Below, one piece after another: positions 36,133 through 45,328 of a stretch of 64,000 bases of DNA. The translations under genes and the position numbers were made by a program. The notes under the pieces are model-generated. The model saw only the letters and a program-made list of their open reading frames with translations, was not told where the DNA came from and did not search any database. The DNA comes from Synechococcaceae cyanobacterium (GTDB lineage: Bacteria > Cyanobacteriota > Cyanobacteriia > PCC-6307 > Cyanobiaceae), in contig CANCJV010000018.1 of NCBI GenBank assembly GCA_947378425.1, positions 1 through 64,000 of the forward strand, read 5' to 3'. Numbering within the stretch: position 1 is the stretch's first letter; every line of letters begins with the position of its first letter.

Positions 36133-36684
36133 ATGGCGGACGCCAGCCCAGCCGCCACCGCTCCCATGCCTCCCCTGCCGATCCAGTCGCCCCTGGTCCG
36201 AGGCTGCGCCGCCCTGTTGTTGGTGGTGCTGCTGCTGGTCGGCGGCCAGCCCGCCGCCGCCTCCCTGCTCCATCTCGCTGGGCCAATGCCGGCAGATCTG
36301 GGGGTCCACAACGGTGGCCTGGCCGCCTGCCCGAGCCCGGCCCACTGCAGCCGGAAGAACTGGAGCACGGCGGATCCTGCTGCGGCCCTGGAGGCCCTGC
36401 TGCCCGCGGTGCGCAACCTGGAGGGCATCGAGCTGATCGAAGCCGGCGGCGGCTATCTGCATGCCACCGCCACGAGCCGGCTGTTCGGCTTTGTCGACGA
36501 CCTGGAGCTCTATGCCGACTTAGAACGGCAGACCCTGCAGGCCCGCTCCGCCTCCCGGCTCGGCGACTCCGATCTGGGGGTGAACGGCCGGCGGCTGGAC
36601 CGGCTGGAGCTGGCCCTCAAGGCAGGTCTTGAACGCCAAGTTCGCCCCACCCCGGAGCACCTGAACCACCAGCCAGGCGCCTAG
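36133..36684 (+). CDS. DUF1499 secreted protein
   Basis: A 183-residue protein with an N-terminal signal or membrane helix (GCAALLLVVLLLVGGQPAAA) and a DUF1499 domain: LGVHNGGLAACPSPAHCSRK, GGGYLHATATSRLFGFVDDL and ARSASRLGDSDLGVNGRRLD. The family is found in cyanobacteria and plastids; its function is unknown. It begins 11 bases after the hydrolase stop and is probably the last gene of that rightward set. Confidence 0.88.
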   Translation: MADASPAATAPMPPLPIQSPLVRGCAALLLVVLLLVGGQPAAASLLHLAGPMPADLGVHNGGLAACPSPAHCSRKNWSTADPAAALEALLPAVRNLEGIELIEAGGGYLHATATSRLFGFVDDLELYADLERQTLQARSASRLGDSDLGVNGRRLDRLELALKAGLERQVRPTPEHLNHQPGA

Positions 36685-37206
36685 ACACGTGCCAGGCATG
36701 GCCCCCAACCACAACCTGCGGTCCGCAGGCTTGCTGCTGTCGACCAGGTTGGGCCTGGAGCTCAGGCAACGGCTGCCGAAGCTGCCGAGCTGCCAACACC
36801 TTGGCCTTGGCGAATGAATCGTGGCGCTGCGCGCCAACCTTCGGTTCTTGCAGATGGTGGCCGCTGCACAGGATCGCGAGCGCGGTGCCCGTCCTCTGGC
36901 CAGCGCGCAGACGGACTCGCGCCCACTATTTCGGTTTGGAGATGGCCTTGGGGAAGTTGATCGGGGGGGGGGACCATGGGTGCCGAATCGGCTTCTGACC
37001 CGGAACATCAGAGAACCCACTCACAGGAACGCCGATGCTGAATACGGCGGACAAGACACCCATGACAGCGTGGTATCAGCCCCAGAAGCTCAAGACTTCA
37101 GGACCGCTGATGTGGGACGATAGGTTGAGGTTGAAATATCGCTATTCCTCAGGTACGACTTCAGCAGCCTCCATCATCTTCTGAACTTTTTGACTGAAGC
37201 AGTTCA
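36685..37206. other. 522-base intergenic region with a 10-G tract
   Basis: No convincing gene. A rightward frame from about 36821 is open for 100 codons and starts in a protein-like manner (ALRANLRFLQMVAAAQDRER) but loses coherence; it could be a remnant. A run of ten G residues occupies 36963-36972. The promoter of the HpsJ-like gene must lie near the AT-richer right end. Confidence 0.4.
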
Positions 37207-38034
37207 ATGGAATCCACAAACGAGCTGACGCCGGCACAACAGCAGATCGACTACGACAAGGGCCTGGCCCACTCGGCCCGATTCTTTGGTGTGCTTGGCC
37301 TATGCCTTCCAGCCCTTTTTGTCGTCAGCGTGCTGGCGGTGATATTGCCCCTGAAAATTTTAGACCCAAGCTGGCAATTGCGGTTCGGTGCAGTCATGGT
37401 GGAGCGGGGCCCCCTGGCACTACTGGGTGTGGCGATGAGCTATCTCGCCTCGATCATGAACCCTGGCGATGTGCAATTGCGGGCTAGGCGCAACGCTCTT
37501 GTGCGTTTCACGAAGCTTGCCGTAATTGGCTACGTGCTGATCATTCCCTTGCAGCTGGCCGCAGTCTGGCGCAGCACCATAGTGCTGTCCCAGCAACAAA
37601 ACGCCAGGATTTTGCATGCGCAGCAAAATCTGCAACTGATGCGTCAGCAGATCGAAGTTGCCAGTAGTTTCAAGGATATTCAGACGCGTCTCACCTCGAT
37701 TGAGGCCCCGAATCTGCCGATTGAGTCGGCCACATTGTTCAAACCCCTGCCCGAGATCAAGGCCGCGCTATTGACCGGGGTGGATCAGGCCGAGCGGGTG
37801 ATCGATCGCCAGTCGCAGGCCAGCCGACGACCGGCCCTGCTCTGGGGTGTACTGCAATCGTCCTTCGTCACGGTGCTGGCCGCCAGCATTGAGGCCCTGG
37901 CCTTTGCGGCTGCAGCTCCGCGCCGACCCATGACGTCGAAGCTATGGCGGCATTGGCAGCAGTGGAGCAAGGCCAATAAGAAACGAATGCAGGAAATGAA
38001 ACGAAAGAAACGATTCCCTATTCCCTTCTGGTGA
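37207..38034 (+). CDS. HpsJ-like membrane protein
   Basis: A 275-residue cyanobacterial membrane protein with four predicted helices: about residues 30-52 (VLGLCLPALFVVSVLAVILP), 68-85 (GPLALLGVAMSYLASIM), 98-118 (LAVIGYVLIIPLQLAAVW) and 217-235 (LLWGVLQSSFVTVLAASIEA), with a soluble helical segment between the third and fourth. It resembles the HpsJ family linked to hormogonium polysaccharide and pili in filamentous species; in a unicellular strain the role is unknown. The C-terminus is strongly basic (KRMQEMKRKKRF). Confidence 0.7.
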   Translation: MESTNELTPAQQQIDYDKGLAHSARFFGVLGLCLPALFVVSVLAVILPLKILDPSWQLRFGAVMVERGPLALLGVAMSYLASIMNPGDVQLRARRNALVRFTKLAVIGYVLIIPLQLAAVWRSTIVLSQQQNARILHAQQNLQLMRQQIEVASSFKDIQTRLTSIEAPNLPIESATLFKPLPEIKAALLTGVDQAERVIDRQSQASRRPALLWGVLQSSFVTVLAASIEALAFAAAAPRRPMTSKLWRHWQQWSKANKKRMQEMKRKKRFPIPFW

Positions 38035-38070
38035 CATGACAGGTGTTTCACGTCATCCAACCGGCCGCCG

Positions 38071-40107
38071 ATGAACGGCTTCACTGACGACGACTTCACT
38101 GATGACGGCACACCGGACCATCGGCCCAGCCCCGGGGGCGTGAAGGAATCGGGTGTGGGCCCCTCCCCCAAGGTACTGCTGGTGGCCTGGGATGGCGTGG
38201 ACTGGGATCTGCTGGCGCCCTTGATTGAAAGCGACCAACTGCCGACGATTGCGTCCATGATCGAGCAAGGGATAGTCGGAGATCTTGCCAGCCTTCAGCC
38301 ACAAGCCCCAGCCCTTCTCTGGACCTCGCTGGCCACCGGCATGACCGCCGATCGCCATGGGATTCTCGACCATCTCAGCCCCGATCCGCTGTCGGGCGAA
38401 TTGGTGCCGATGAGCTCCGATCTGGTCAGAGAAAAAAGTCTCTGGCGCCTGCTCGCCGATGCCGGCTTCCTCAGTCATGCCGTGAATTGGTATGGAAGCC
38501 ATCCGGCCGAACCCCTATCGGGGCTCAGTGTTTCTGATCGCTTCGCGGCCCTCGCGGCAGACTCACCTGATGCCCCCTGGCCCCTGGCCAACGGTGCGGT
38601 GTGTCCCGCGGAGCAGGTGGAGGATCTCAGCCGTGTGCGCTGCCATCCCGGTTGGTTCAACGCTGAGGATCTGGAGCCTTACATCCAGGATCTGGCGGCG
38701 ATCGATCCGACCCTGGATCGCCGCCCGCTGGAGATTGCGGCGATCCTGGCTGCCACCGCTTCCGTCAATGGCGCCGCTCGCCGGATTCTGGAGCAGCATC
38801 CATGGCAATTTCTGGCGGTTCGATTCCCCGCCATCGCCCAACTCAGCAGCCGATTCATGGCGTGTCAGGCGCCGCGACTCGAGGGCGTCAGCGAGCCTGA
38901 CGAGCACCATTACGGCCAGGTGGTGACGGCGGCCCTGCGCCTCCACGACGCCATGCTGGGCCAGCTGCTGAGGATCGGCGGACCGGGCACCAGCGTGCTG
39001 CTGGTTTCGGAGCAGGGGATTCGCTCGGGGGCGATGCGACCCAAACTGCCGACGGCCGCCGCCTCGGGCGCAGGCCTCGGCTGGTTTCGGCGCCAGGGCC
39101 TGCTGGCCATGGCCGGGCCGCTGTTTCGCCGCGATGACCAGCTGCACGACGCTTCCCTCCTGGATGTGGCGCCCACCGTGCTGCAGCTGTTCGGCCTGCC
39201 CGTTGCGGCGGGGATGGCCGGACGGGTGTTGCTGAAGGCCTTTCGGGAACCCCCGGATGTGGTGCCCGCAGCTGCCTGGTCCTCCGAGGACCCTGACATC
39301 GGCCCCGTGTCCGAGCCCCCCTCGCCCGAGCTGCTGCCCCTGGCGGAGGCAGGCTTCCAGCATGAGGCCGTGGAGCAACTGCTCGCCCTGGGATTTCCCC
39401 TGTTCAGTGCCGAGGAAGAGCTGCAGCAGCAGCAGCACCGGCTGCGCAGCCAGTACAACCTGGCCCAGGTGTACCTCCAGAGCGGTCGTTGGCAGGCGGC
39501 GATCCCGCTGCTGGAGGAGGTGGTTCAACAGCCGCAGGTGAGCCCCTTGCTGCGCCTGCACCTGGCCTATCTGAATCTGCGCTGCGGGCGACTGGCGGAG
39601 GCCAGCCGGGAGGCGGAGGCGGTGCGGCAGCAGGAGGGACCCGGCTGTCTGGTGCTGGTGGTGCTGGCCCTGATCGCCGTGGCACGCCATCAGTTGATCG
39701 AGGCCCTGCGGCTGTTGAAGGAGGCGGAACAGGATCCGGAGCCGACCCCCTTTGCCCAGGGTCGCTTGGCCCTGGCCTGGATCCAGATCGGCCGGCTGGG
39801 GAATGCGGAGCGGTACCTGCGCGCCTCCCTGGAGCGGGAACCCGACGACAGCATCCTGCGGCTGGCCCTGGCGGCGGTGCTGCTCGATCGACGCAAGCAC
39901 CGGCAGGCTCTCGGCCAGGCGCAACTGGCCATGAGCCAGTTGCAATCGCTGGCGGGGGCCCATGCGCTGCTGGGACTGGCCCTGTGGCGCTGCGGCGAGC
40001 AGGCCCAGGCACGGGAAGCGTTCGAAGCCGCCCTGGATCGCGACCCACCGCTGGCGATCCGTGGACGCATCGAGGCATTCCTGGCGCATGACGAGGCGAC
40101 GCCATGA
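38071..40107 (+). CDS. Alkaline-phosphatase-superfamily phosphodiesterase with C-terminal TPR repeats
   Basis: A 678-residue protein. Residues 30-400 form a type I phosphodiesterase/nucleotide pyrophosphatase domain: metal-binding VLLVAWDGVDWDLLAPLIES, the nucleophile region ALLWTSLATGMTADRHGILD and a C-terminal VAPTVLQLFGLPVAAGMAG. From about residue 425 to the end there are at least five tetratricopeptide-like units (LRSQYNLAQVYLQSGRWQAA, ARLAL...IGRLGNAERYLR and HALLGLALWRCGEQAQAREA). No signal peptide. The TPR half probably binds a protein partner. The ATGA overlap couples it to the following GNAT gene. Confidence 0.85.
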   Translation: MNGFTDDDFTDDGTPDHRPSPGGVKESGVGPSPKVLLVAWDGVDWDLLAPLIESDQLPTIASMIEQGIVGDLASLQPQAPALLWTSLATGMTADRHGILDHLSPDPLSGELVPMSSDLVREKSLWRLLADAGFLSHAVNWYGSHPAEPLSGLSVSDRFAALAADSPDAPWPLANGAVCPAEQVEDLSRVRCHPGWFNAEDLEPYIQDLAAIDPTLDRRPLEIAAILAATASVNGAARRILEQHPWQFLAVRFPAIAQLSSRFMACQAPRLEGVSEPDEHHYGQVVTAALRLHDAMLGQLLRIGGPGTSVLLVSEQGIRSGAMRPKLPTAAASGAGLGWFRRQGLLAMAGPLFRRDDQLHDASLLDVAPTVLQLFGLPVAAGMAGRVLLKAFREPPDVVPAAAWSSEDPDIGPVSEPPSPELLPLAEAGFQHEAVEQLLALGFPLFSAEEELQQQQHRLRSQYNLAQVYLQSGRWQAAIPLLEEVVQQPQVSPLLRLHLAYLNLRCGRLAEASREAEAVRQQEGPGCLVLVVLALIAVARHQLIEALRLLKEAEQDPEPTPFAQGRLALAWIQIGRLGNAERYLRASLEREPDDSILRLALAAVLLDRRKHRQALGQAQLAMSQLQSLAGAHALLGLALWRCGEQAQAREAFEAALDRDPPLAIRGRIEAFLAHDEATP

Positions 40108-41009
40108 GCCTGGCCGCAACCGCCGTGATCCGGCCGGCCGAGGGGGGCGAACGCCGGGCCTGCCGGATGCTGATGCCGGAGCTGGCCGGCGGCGCCTGGG
40201 GGGAACCCCAGGTGGTGGTGCAGGAGGCCCCTTATCGGCTGTACGGCACCCTCGCCTGGATGCCGGTGCGGCTGATCGATGGCACCAACCTCTGGCGCCT
40301 GAGCTTTCGGCTGGCGCCCCCGTTTCTGGGCCAGGGCCTCGGCCAGCGGCTGCTGGCGCACGTGCGCGACCTGGCCCGCCAGCGGTCGGTGGCCGGGCTG
40401 GTGCACTACGCGGATGGCCAGGCTGCGGCGGGCAGCCGCAGCTGGCTGGAGGCGCACGGTTTTGCCCCTGTCACCGAGGAACTGGTGTTCAGCGCGCCGC
40501 TGCCGCCGCTCCAGGCCCAGATCGAGGGGTGGCTGGCCTGGTTGCGCGCCCGTGATGGCGTGCCGGCCGGCGCGCGCGTGATCCCTCTTAACGCAACGCT
40601 GCTCGAGCCGCTCTGCCTGCTCCATGCCCAGCGGATCGGCGGGGAGCCGTGGGCGGTGCGGCGACGCCTCGAGGCCCAGCTGAGCGGGCCCCATGGCCAT
40701 CACCATCTCGTGCTGATGCTCGACGACTTGCCCCAGGGCCTGATGTTGTCCCAGCCCCTGGGGGGTAAACCGGGCACCAGTGTGATCAGCGCCAAGGCGC
40801 TGGCCCCGGATCTGCAAGCCCAGCAAGGGGGCCTGGGCTGGGCCGATCTGCTGCTGATGGCCGAGGGCCTGGCCCTGGCGCAAGCCTTCGGCCATGAACG
40901 CCTGCAGTTCAGCTGCCTGGCGGGCAACATCCACACCCAGGCGCTGGCCCGCCGCGCCGGGGCCGACCAGACGGACCACATCACCATCCTGCGGCGTGGG
41001 CTGGATTGA
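40104..41009 (+). CDS. GNAT-family acetyltransferase-like protein
   Basis: A 301-residue protein; the first half contains an acetyl-CoA-type loop (FLGQGLGQRLLAHVRDLARQ) and SRSWLEAHGFAPVTEELVFS, typical of GNAT enzymes. The second half may be another GNAT-like half without a clear loop (LLLMAEGLALAQAFGHERLQ). Substrate unknown; overlap with the phosphodiesterase-TPR gene by four bases implies a shared function. Confidence 0.75.
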   Translation: MSLAATAVIRPAEGGERRACRMLMPELAGGAWGEPQVVVQEAPYRLYGTLAWMPVRLIDGTNLWRLSFRLAPPFLGQGLGQRLLAHVRDLARQRSVAGLVHYADGQAAAGSRSWLEAHGFAPVTEELVFSAPLPPLQAQIEGWLAWLRARDGVPAGARVIPLNATLLEPLCLLHAQRIGGEPWAVRRRLEAQLSGPHGHHHLVLMLDDLPQGLMLSQPLGGKPGTSVISAKALAPDLQAQQGGLGWADLLLMAEGLALAQAFGHERLQFSCLAGNIHTQALARRAGADQTDHITILRRGLD

Positions 41010-41057
41010 GTATGACGGCAGCGCCAGGGGCTGAAGGCCGAGCCGCAACCACGGGCA

Positions 41058-41075
41058 CAGCGCTGCAGAGCGCTG
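41058..41075 (+). other. Short hairpin upstream of the PEP-CTERM-like gene
   Basis: CAGCGCT and AGCGCTG flank a GCAG loop, 48 bases after the GNAT stop. A T-run occurs 19 bases later (41094-41099), too far for a classical terminator, so it may be either a weak terminator or a leader structure of the next gene. Confidence 0.35.
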
Positions 41076-41107
41076 CTGATATGCTGCATTAAATTTTTTG
41101 GTTAGTC

Positions 41108-41956
41108 ATGCGCGACAAAAGCTCCAAATCTGGGAAATCGCAACCAAAAACTCAGGCTTCCAACTCCCTGGGAACCGCCTGCGCGCTGCTCTCCGGCAGC
41201 GGCGTGCTGCTGGCCACACCCCCTGGACAGGCTGCAGTTATTTACAGCGGCGCACAGAACATCTCAGTCTCTGTACCTGCACCTACGGGCGGAATAAACC
41301 CTACGGATGGAGTAAACTTTTCGTCAGTCGACTTAGGCTTTGGAGGGAATGGCACGACCAGAATTGGGTGGTACAGCACAGCACCTGGCAATCGTTCTGC
41401 AGCGAAATCAACTACGGATGTTTACGCACTTTACGTCGACTCAGGCAGCAACAGTAGCATAGAATTCCTCAATTCATTCTCTAATGTACCTATTGGGAAC
41501 AATAATATACCCGTAAAGTCCCTGCCGCTGAACGGAGGCGAGGCCGTTCCGGTGGGCAACACGCCCAGTTGCTCAGGCACTGCTTGTACTTGGCTGAGTG
41601 GCTCTTTTCCCAATACTTCAAAATATGATAACAGCAACGTACTGGTATCGTCGGTGGGAGAGCCCTTGCCTTCCACCTTTTTTGCTGGATATCGTTTCAC
41701 TGATCCAACCAATCCCTCAGATTATTACTATGGCTGGCTGAGGCTGCAGCTTCCTGCTTCCTCCCTTCCCGGTAACAATGCCCTGACCTTGGTGGATTGG
41801 GCCTACGAGTCCGTCGCCAATCAGCAAATCCTGGCTGGAGCCGGAGCCCCTACCCCTGGTCCCCTGCCGGCCCTGGGGGCAGCGGCTGCTCTCACCGCCT
41901 CGCGCCGCCTACGGCGACGCATCGCCGCGGCCAAAGCAACTGAGGCCAAGGGCTGA
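41108..41956 (+). CDS. Secreted protein with PEP-CTERM-like C-terminal anchor
   Basis: A 282-residue exported protein: a basic N-terminus, a weak signal helix (CALLSGSGVLLATPPGQAAV), a Ser/Asn/Thr-rich beta-type body and a C-terminal tripartite signal APTPGPLPALGAAAALTASR followed by RLRRRI, i.e. a Pro-rich motif, short helix and Arg cluster as in PEP-CTERM proteins processed by exosortase. No exosortase is in the window. The body matches no family I recognise and is more AT-rich than the flanks; a cell-surface or exopolysaccharide-linked role is likely from the anchor alone. Confidence 0.8.
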   Translation: MRDKSSKSGKSQPKTQASNSLGTACALLSGSGVLLATPPGQAAVIYSGAQNISVSVPAPTGGINPTDGVNFSSVDLGFGGNGTTRIGWYSTAPGNRSAAKSTTDVYALYVDSGSNSSIEFLNSFSNVPIGNNNIPVKSLPLNGGEAVPVGNTPSCSGTACTWLSGSFPNTSKYDNSNVLVSSVGEPLPSTFFAGYRFTDPTNPSDYYYGWLRLQLPASSLPGNNALTLVDWAYESVANQQILAGAGAPTPGPLPALGAAAALTASRRLRRRIAAAKATEAKG

Positions 41957-41973
41957 GCACTGCGGGCTGGGCT

Positions 41974-43356
41974 TCAGCTGGCACCCCTCGGCCGTAACCG
42001 CACCCTCACCCCATTGCTGCTGCGCAAGGTGAGCTTGCCCAGCAGCTCCGGTTGATGGGCGTCATCGGGCAACACTTCGTACCTCAGCACCAGGCGGCTG
42101 AGGGCCAGCACTGCCTCCTGTTGGGCCACCGCGGCCCCGGGGCAGCGGCGGGGCCCCAATCCGAACGGTAGGTAGTGGTCGCCGGCGCTCGCTCCATCGC
42201 CCCCGGGTAGAAAGCGATCGGGCAGAAAGGCTGAAGGCTGCTGCCAGTAGCGGCGATGGCGCTGGATCACCCAGGGCGAAATCGTCACCAGGCTATGCAA
42301 TGGGCAGCGCTGGCCAGCCAGCTCGGTGCTCTCGCCGGCCTCGCGCAGCAAAAAGGGCAGCGGTGGATAAAGGCGCAGCGTTTCGCAGAACACCGCCGTG
42401 GCATAGGGCAGGTTAAGCAGGTCCCGCGGGGCGCAGCCCACCCCACCCCGCGGGCCGAAGACCGCTCCGGCTTCCTGTCGCAAGCGATTCTGCGCCACCG
42501 GATCGCGGCTGAGCAGATAGCAGGCCATGCTCAGGGCGCTGGCGGTGGTCTCATGACCCGCCACCAGCAACACGCAGAGTTGATCCACCAGTTGTTCCGC
42601 GGGGCTGAAGCCCCCCTGATGGATCAGGGCCTGGAGTAGGTCCTGCGGCGGGCGGGCTTCAGCCAGCCGGGCCTGCACCTGGCGCCGCACCCAATGGCGA
42701 ATCGGCGCGGCTGATCCCAGCAGCGAGGCGGCCACCAGAGACCGTGGCAGGCGCAGAAAGCGCAGTGCCATCGCCAGCGCCGAGCGGCTCTGGTAGTGGG
42801 AAAACGACCGGAAGATCGCCTCGCCATCGTCCCTGGCCAGGGGATGGGACAGGGTGGCGCGTACCAGCACGTCGGCGCTGAACAGGGTCATCAGCTCCTG
42901 CAGATCAACGCTGCGGCCATCCGCCTGCTGGTCGAGCGTGACGAACAGCTGATCAAGGGCGGCCTGCATCGGCGGCAGCCACGCTTCCAGGGGCAGGGTT
43001 CTGAAAGCCTCGTCAAACAGGCGCCGTTGACGCTGCCATTCGCGGCCGTTGGCGCTGAACAGCCCCTCACCGATCAGGGGCGACAACAGCAGGGTGATCA
43101 AGGCCGGCTTGGGAAACGACGCCGTCTCCTCCACCAACACCCTGCGGACCGCAGCGGGCTCATTGAGCAGCACGAGCGTTTTGCCCAGCACCGTTTCACT
43201 GCCCGCCGGCACCTGCAGGCTATAGGGGGTGAGCAGCTCCAGAAAGGAGCGATAACCACGACGCAGCCGCAGCACCAGTGGTTCGCCAAAGGCCCCCAGG
43301 CGGGGCTGGGGCGGAATCAGCGGCTGCGGCTGCGGCTCCGGAGGCTGCTCAGCCAT
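41974..43356 (-). CDS. Cytochrome P450
   Basis: A 460-residue soluble P450. The I-helix oxygen-binding motif is LLVAGHETTASALSMACYLL (residues about 265-285), the ExxR motif is in VFCETLRLYPP, and the haem-thiolate loop is PFGLGPRRCPGAAVAQQEAV. The N-terminus is Pro-rich without a membrane helix. It starts within the 3' end of the acyl-carrier-protein gene (8-base overlap), so the substrate may be carried on that ACP, as for BioI or ACP-dependent hydroxylases; this is inference. Redox partners are not adjacent. Confidence 0.92.
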   Translation of the reverse strand: MAEQPPEPQPQPLIPPQPRLGAFGEPLVLRLRRGYRSFLELLTPYSLQVPAGSETVLGKTLVLLNEPAAVRRVLVEETASFPKPALITLLLSPLIGEGLFSANGREWQRQRRLFDEAFRTLPLEAWLPPMQAALDQLFVTLDQQADGRSVDLQELMTLFSADVLVRATLSHPLARDDGEAIFRSFSHYQSRSALAMALRFLRLPRSLVAASLLGSAAPIRHWVRRQVQARLAEARPPQDLLQALIHQGGFSPAEQLVDQLCVLLVAGHETTASALSMACYLLSRDPVAQNRLRQEAGAVFGPRGGVGCAPRDLLNLPYATAVFCETLRLYPPLPFLLREAGESTELAGQRCPLHSLVTISPWVIQRHRRYWQQPSAFLPDRFLPGGDGASAGDHYLPFGLGPRRCPGAAVAQQEAVLALSRLVLRYEVLPDDAHQPELLGKLTLRSSNGVRVRLRPRGAS

Positions 43357-43597
43357 CGGCCTGCAGCCGCTTCACATAGGCCAGCAATTCGGCCACGGTT
43401 TGCAAGCTGGGCAGATCGGAACCATCCACCTTGATGGCAAAGGCAGTTTCGGCTTCCATCAACACCTCGAACATGGCCAGAGAATCAAAGCCGAGATCAT
43501 CGACCAGGGATGATTCCAGCTGTACCTGCTCAGGCGGCACCGCGGCACATTTAGAAAAGATCTGGCGGATCATCGCGATCGCTTGATCATCAGTCAT
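43349..43597 (-). CDS. Acyl carrier protein
   Basis: An 82-residue ACP with the phosphopantetheine attachment serine in VDDLGFDSLAMFEVLMEAET (Ser39 or nearby) and acidic helices typical of the family. It is a second, dedicated-looking ACP, since it is not beside fatty-acid synthesis genes, and it overlaps the P450 gene. It may carry a fatty acyl or aminoacyl substrate for that enzyme. Confidence 0.9.
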   Translation of the reverse strand: MTDDQAIAMIRQIFSKCAAVPPEQVQLESSLVDDLGFDSLAMFEVLMEAETAFAIKVDGSDLPSLQTVAELLAYVKRLQADG

Positions 43598-44023
43598 CGG
43601 AAATCAGCGACGGCGTTGCAGGTGCTTTCCGGCCCATCCTACAGTTTTGATTAAGCCATTCTGAAGGCGCCAAGACGCCTCCCTGGCGCTGTGCCGATGC
43701 CCCCTCCATGGCCACGATCCACAGGGTTCGGGCCTGGCAGTCTGAAGCGATCGGTCTGAAGCGATCGGCACCGTCCTGGCAGAGGTGCCGATCGCCCTGC
43801 CATCCGCCCATTCTTCACCAAAATCAGCGTCATCAAGCTGAGGTTTTCGCTGCCGCACATCGCCGGTGCCAGGCTCACTCAAGCTCACATCATCGTGTGG
43901 CTCAGCACAGCGTGTGGCGCACCAAGGTGCTGCTGTTGTCGCTGAACGGCGGTGGGCATCCTGGAACTGGATGATCACCCGGCCACCGATCACAATCGGA
44001 TCATCGGATCCATCGCCGCCGGC
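43598..44023. other. 426-base intergenic region with a 14-bp tandem duplication
   Basis: Between the ACP start and the stop of the FAD protein. TCTGAAGCGATCGG occurs twice head-to-tail at 43741-43768. Short frames on the minus strand are open but not recognisable. Promoter elements for the leftward ACP-P450 pair should lie near 43600-43700; I see no clear hexamers. Confidence 0.45.
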
Positions 44024-45328
44024 TCAGCGGACCTTCGCACGGACGGGTTCGGCGGCGACCCACTCCTGCATCAACCGCTGCGCCAGCCATTCGCCACTGC
44101 GCAGCGCCCCCTCGATGCGGGCAAAGCCAGGGCCGGCGATGGCATCGCCGCAGAGCGCCACCCGGCTGGCCGGGCAGACCATCGCCTCGGCCTCCAGACC
44201 CGGAGGACAGGGAAAGGCCGCCCCCCAGCGCATCAACTGGCGTTGCTCCAGCCCGGCCAGGGGACTGTCCTGGGGCAGCAGCCCGGCCAGGGCATCGATC
44301 AGCGCCTCGCTCAGGGCCTGGATCAGCCGGGTCTCAGCCTCCGGATCCGCCGGGGCGGCCAGGAGGCGGCCGGCCGAGGAGCGGCTGCCATGCACCCCCA
44401 GGTAGCGGGCCGCCAAGGCAGCACTGGAATGGGCGACCACGACGACGCGGCCATCCGCCAGCGGCTGGATCGAGAGGCGCTCCAGCCCCCAGCGCCGCTG
44501 GGCAGCGGCGGAAAAACTGAGATGACGAAAGGGCAGGGCCAGCCAGCTCTGGGCCGCTTCGGCTCCGATCACCAGCAGCAGGTTGCTGCGGGCTTCACTC
44601 TCGAGCGCGGCGATGGCCTGGAGCGCCGCCTCCAGCCGGGAATCGCCGAGCTGGCGGGCCGCCGCCGCCAGGGGCACCTCCGACCAGCCGAACACCCGCT
44701 GGCCGCGGGGATGGGCCAGCAGGGTGCCGGCCAGCACCAGCCAGTCCGCCTCGGCCAGCAGCTGCCCCTGGCCATCAAGCAGGCGCCAGGGGCCGCCGCG
44801 GGTGGCTGTCAGCTGCCGCACCATCACCCCATAGCGAACCTGGGGCGCCGACACCCCGGGGGGCGTCGCAGCCGCCAGGGCCAACAGCCCCTCCGAGAGG
44901 GCCTCCAGGCCCCGGTTGCCGCGATAGAGCGCACCCTCCAGCCGGGGATCTCCCTGGCTGGCTGGGGTCTGAGCCTTGGCCCGGATCTGACCGTCAGCCT
45001 GAAGCTCGGCCAGGCCCGCCGGCCCAGGCGGCCAGGGTTCGATCCAGCCGCCCTGGAGCAGGGGCGCCAGCAAGGCCGGCGTCGGCTCGGCGCTGATGTT
45101 GAACATGGGGGCGCCATGGTCGATGGCCAGGCCCCCATCGCGGCGGGAGCGGCGGGTGGAAGCCCGACCACCGGGACCGCGGCCGGTTTCCAGCAGGGTG
45201 ATCGGCGCGCGGCAACCCAGCCGGCGCAACTGGGCCGCCAGGGCACAGCCGGCGACGCCGGCCCCGACCACGGCGATCGATCGCGGCTCAGCCCTCGCCA
45301 CCCTCTCCACCTTCACCGCCCTTTTCAC
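44024..45328 (-). CDS. Renalase-like FAD/NAD(P)-dependent oxidoreductase
   Basis: A flavoprotein of up to 434 residues. The Rossmann motif SIAVVGAGVAGCALAAQLRR is near the N-terminus, followed by LLETGRGPGGRASTRRSRRD, and near the C-terminus RVALCGDAIAGPGFARIEGA contacts FAD. This pattern matches the renalase/NAD(P)-binding family of cyanobacteria; substrate unknown. Only GTG starts are available (45328, 45310, 45301); the last would give a more typical N-terminus. The widest frame overlaps the lipoprotein gene by 41 bases. Confidence 0.85.
   Translation of the reverse strand: MKRAVKVERVARAEPRSIAVVGAGVAGCALAAQLRRLGCRAPITLLETGRGPGGRASTRRSRRDGGLAIDHGAPMFNISAEPTPALLAPLLQGGWIEPWPPGPAGLAELQADGQIRAKAQTPASQGDPRLEGALYRGNRGLEALSEGLLALAAATPPGVSAPQVRYGVMVRQLTATRGGPWRLLDGQGQLLAEADWLVLAGTLLAHPRGQRVFGWSEVPLAAAARQLGDSRLEAALQAIAALESEARSNLLLVIGAEAAQSWLALPFRHLSFSAAAQRRWGLERLSIQPLADGRVVVVAHSSAALAARYLGVHGSRSSAGRLLAAPADPEAETRLIQALSEALIDALAGLLPQDSPLAGLEQRQLMRWGAAFPCPPGLEAEAMVCPASRVALCGDAIAGPGFARIEGALRSGEWLAQRLMQEWVAAEPVRAKVR

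Noticed and set aside
41058-41100. Hairpin followed by a T-run as a terminator
   Set aside because: The T-run is 19 bases beyond the stem, too far for intrinsic termination, so only the hairpin is recorded.
43604-43993. Minus-strand frame upstream of the ACP gene as a gene
   Set aside because: No domain, composition unlike the neighbours, and it covers the expected promoter region.
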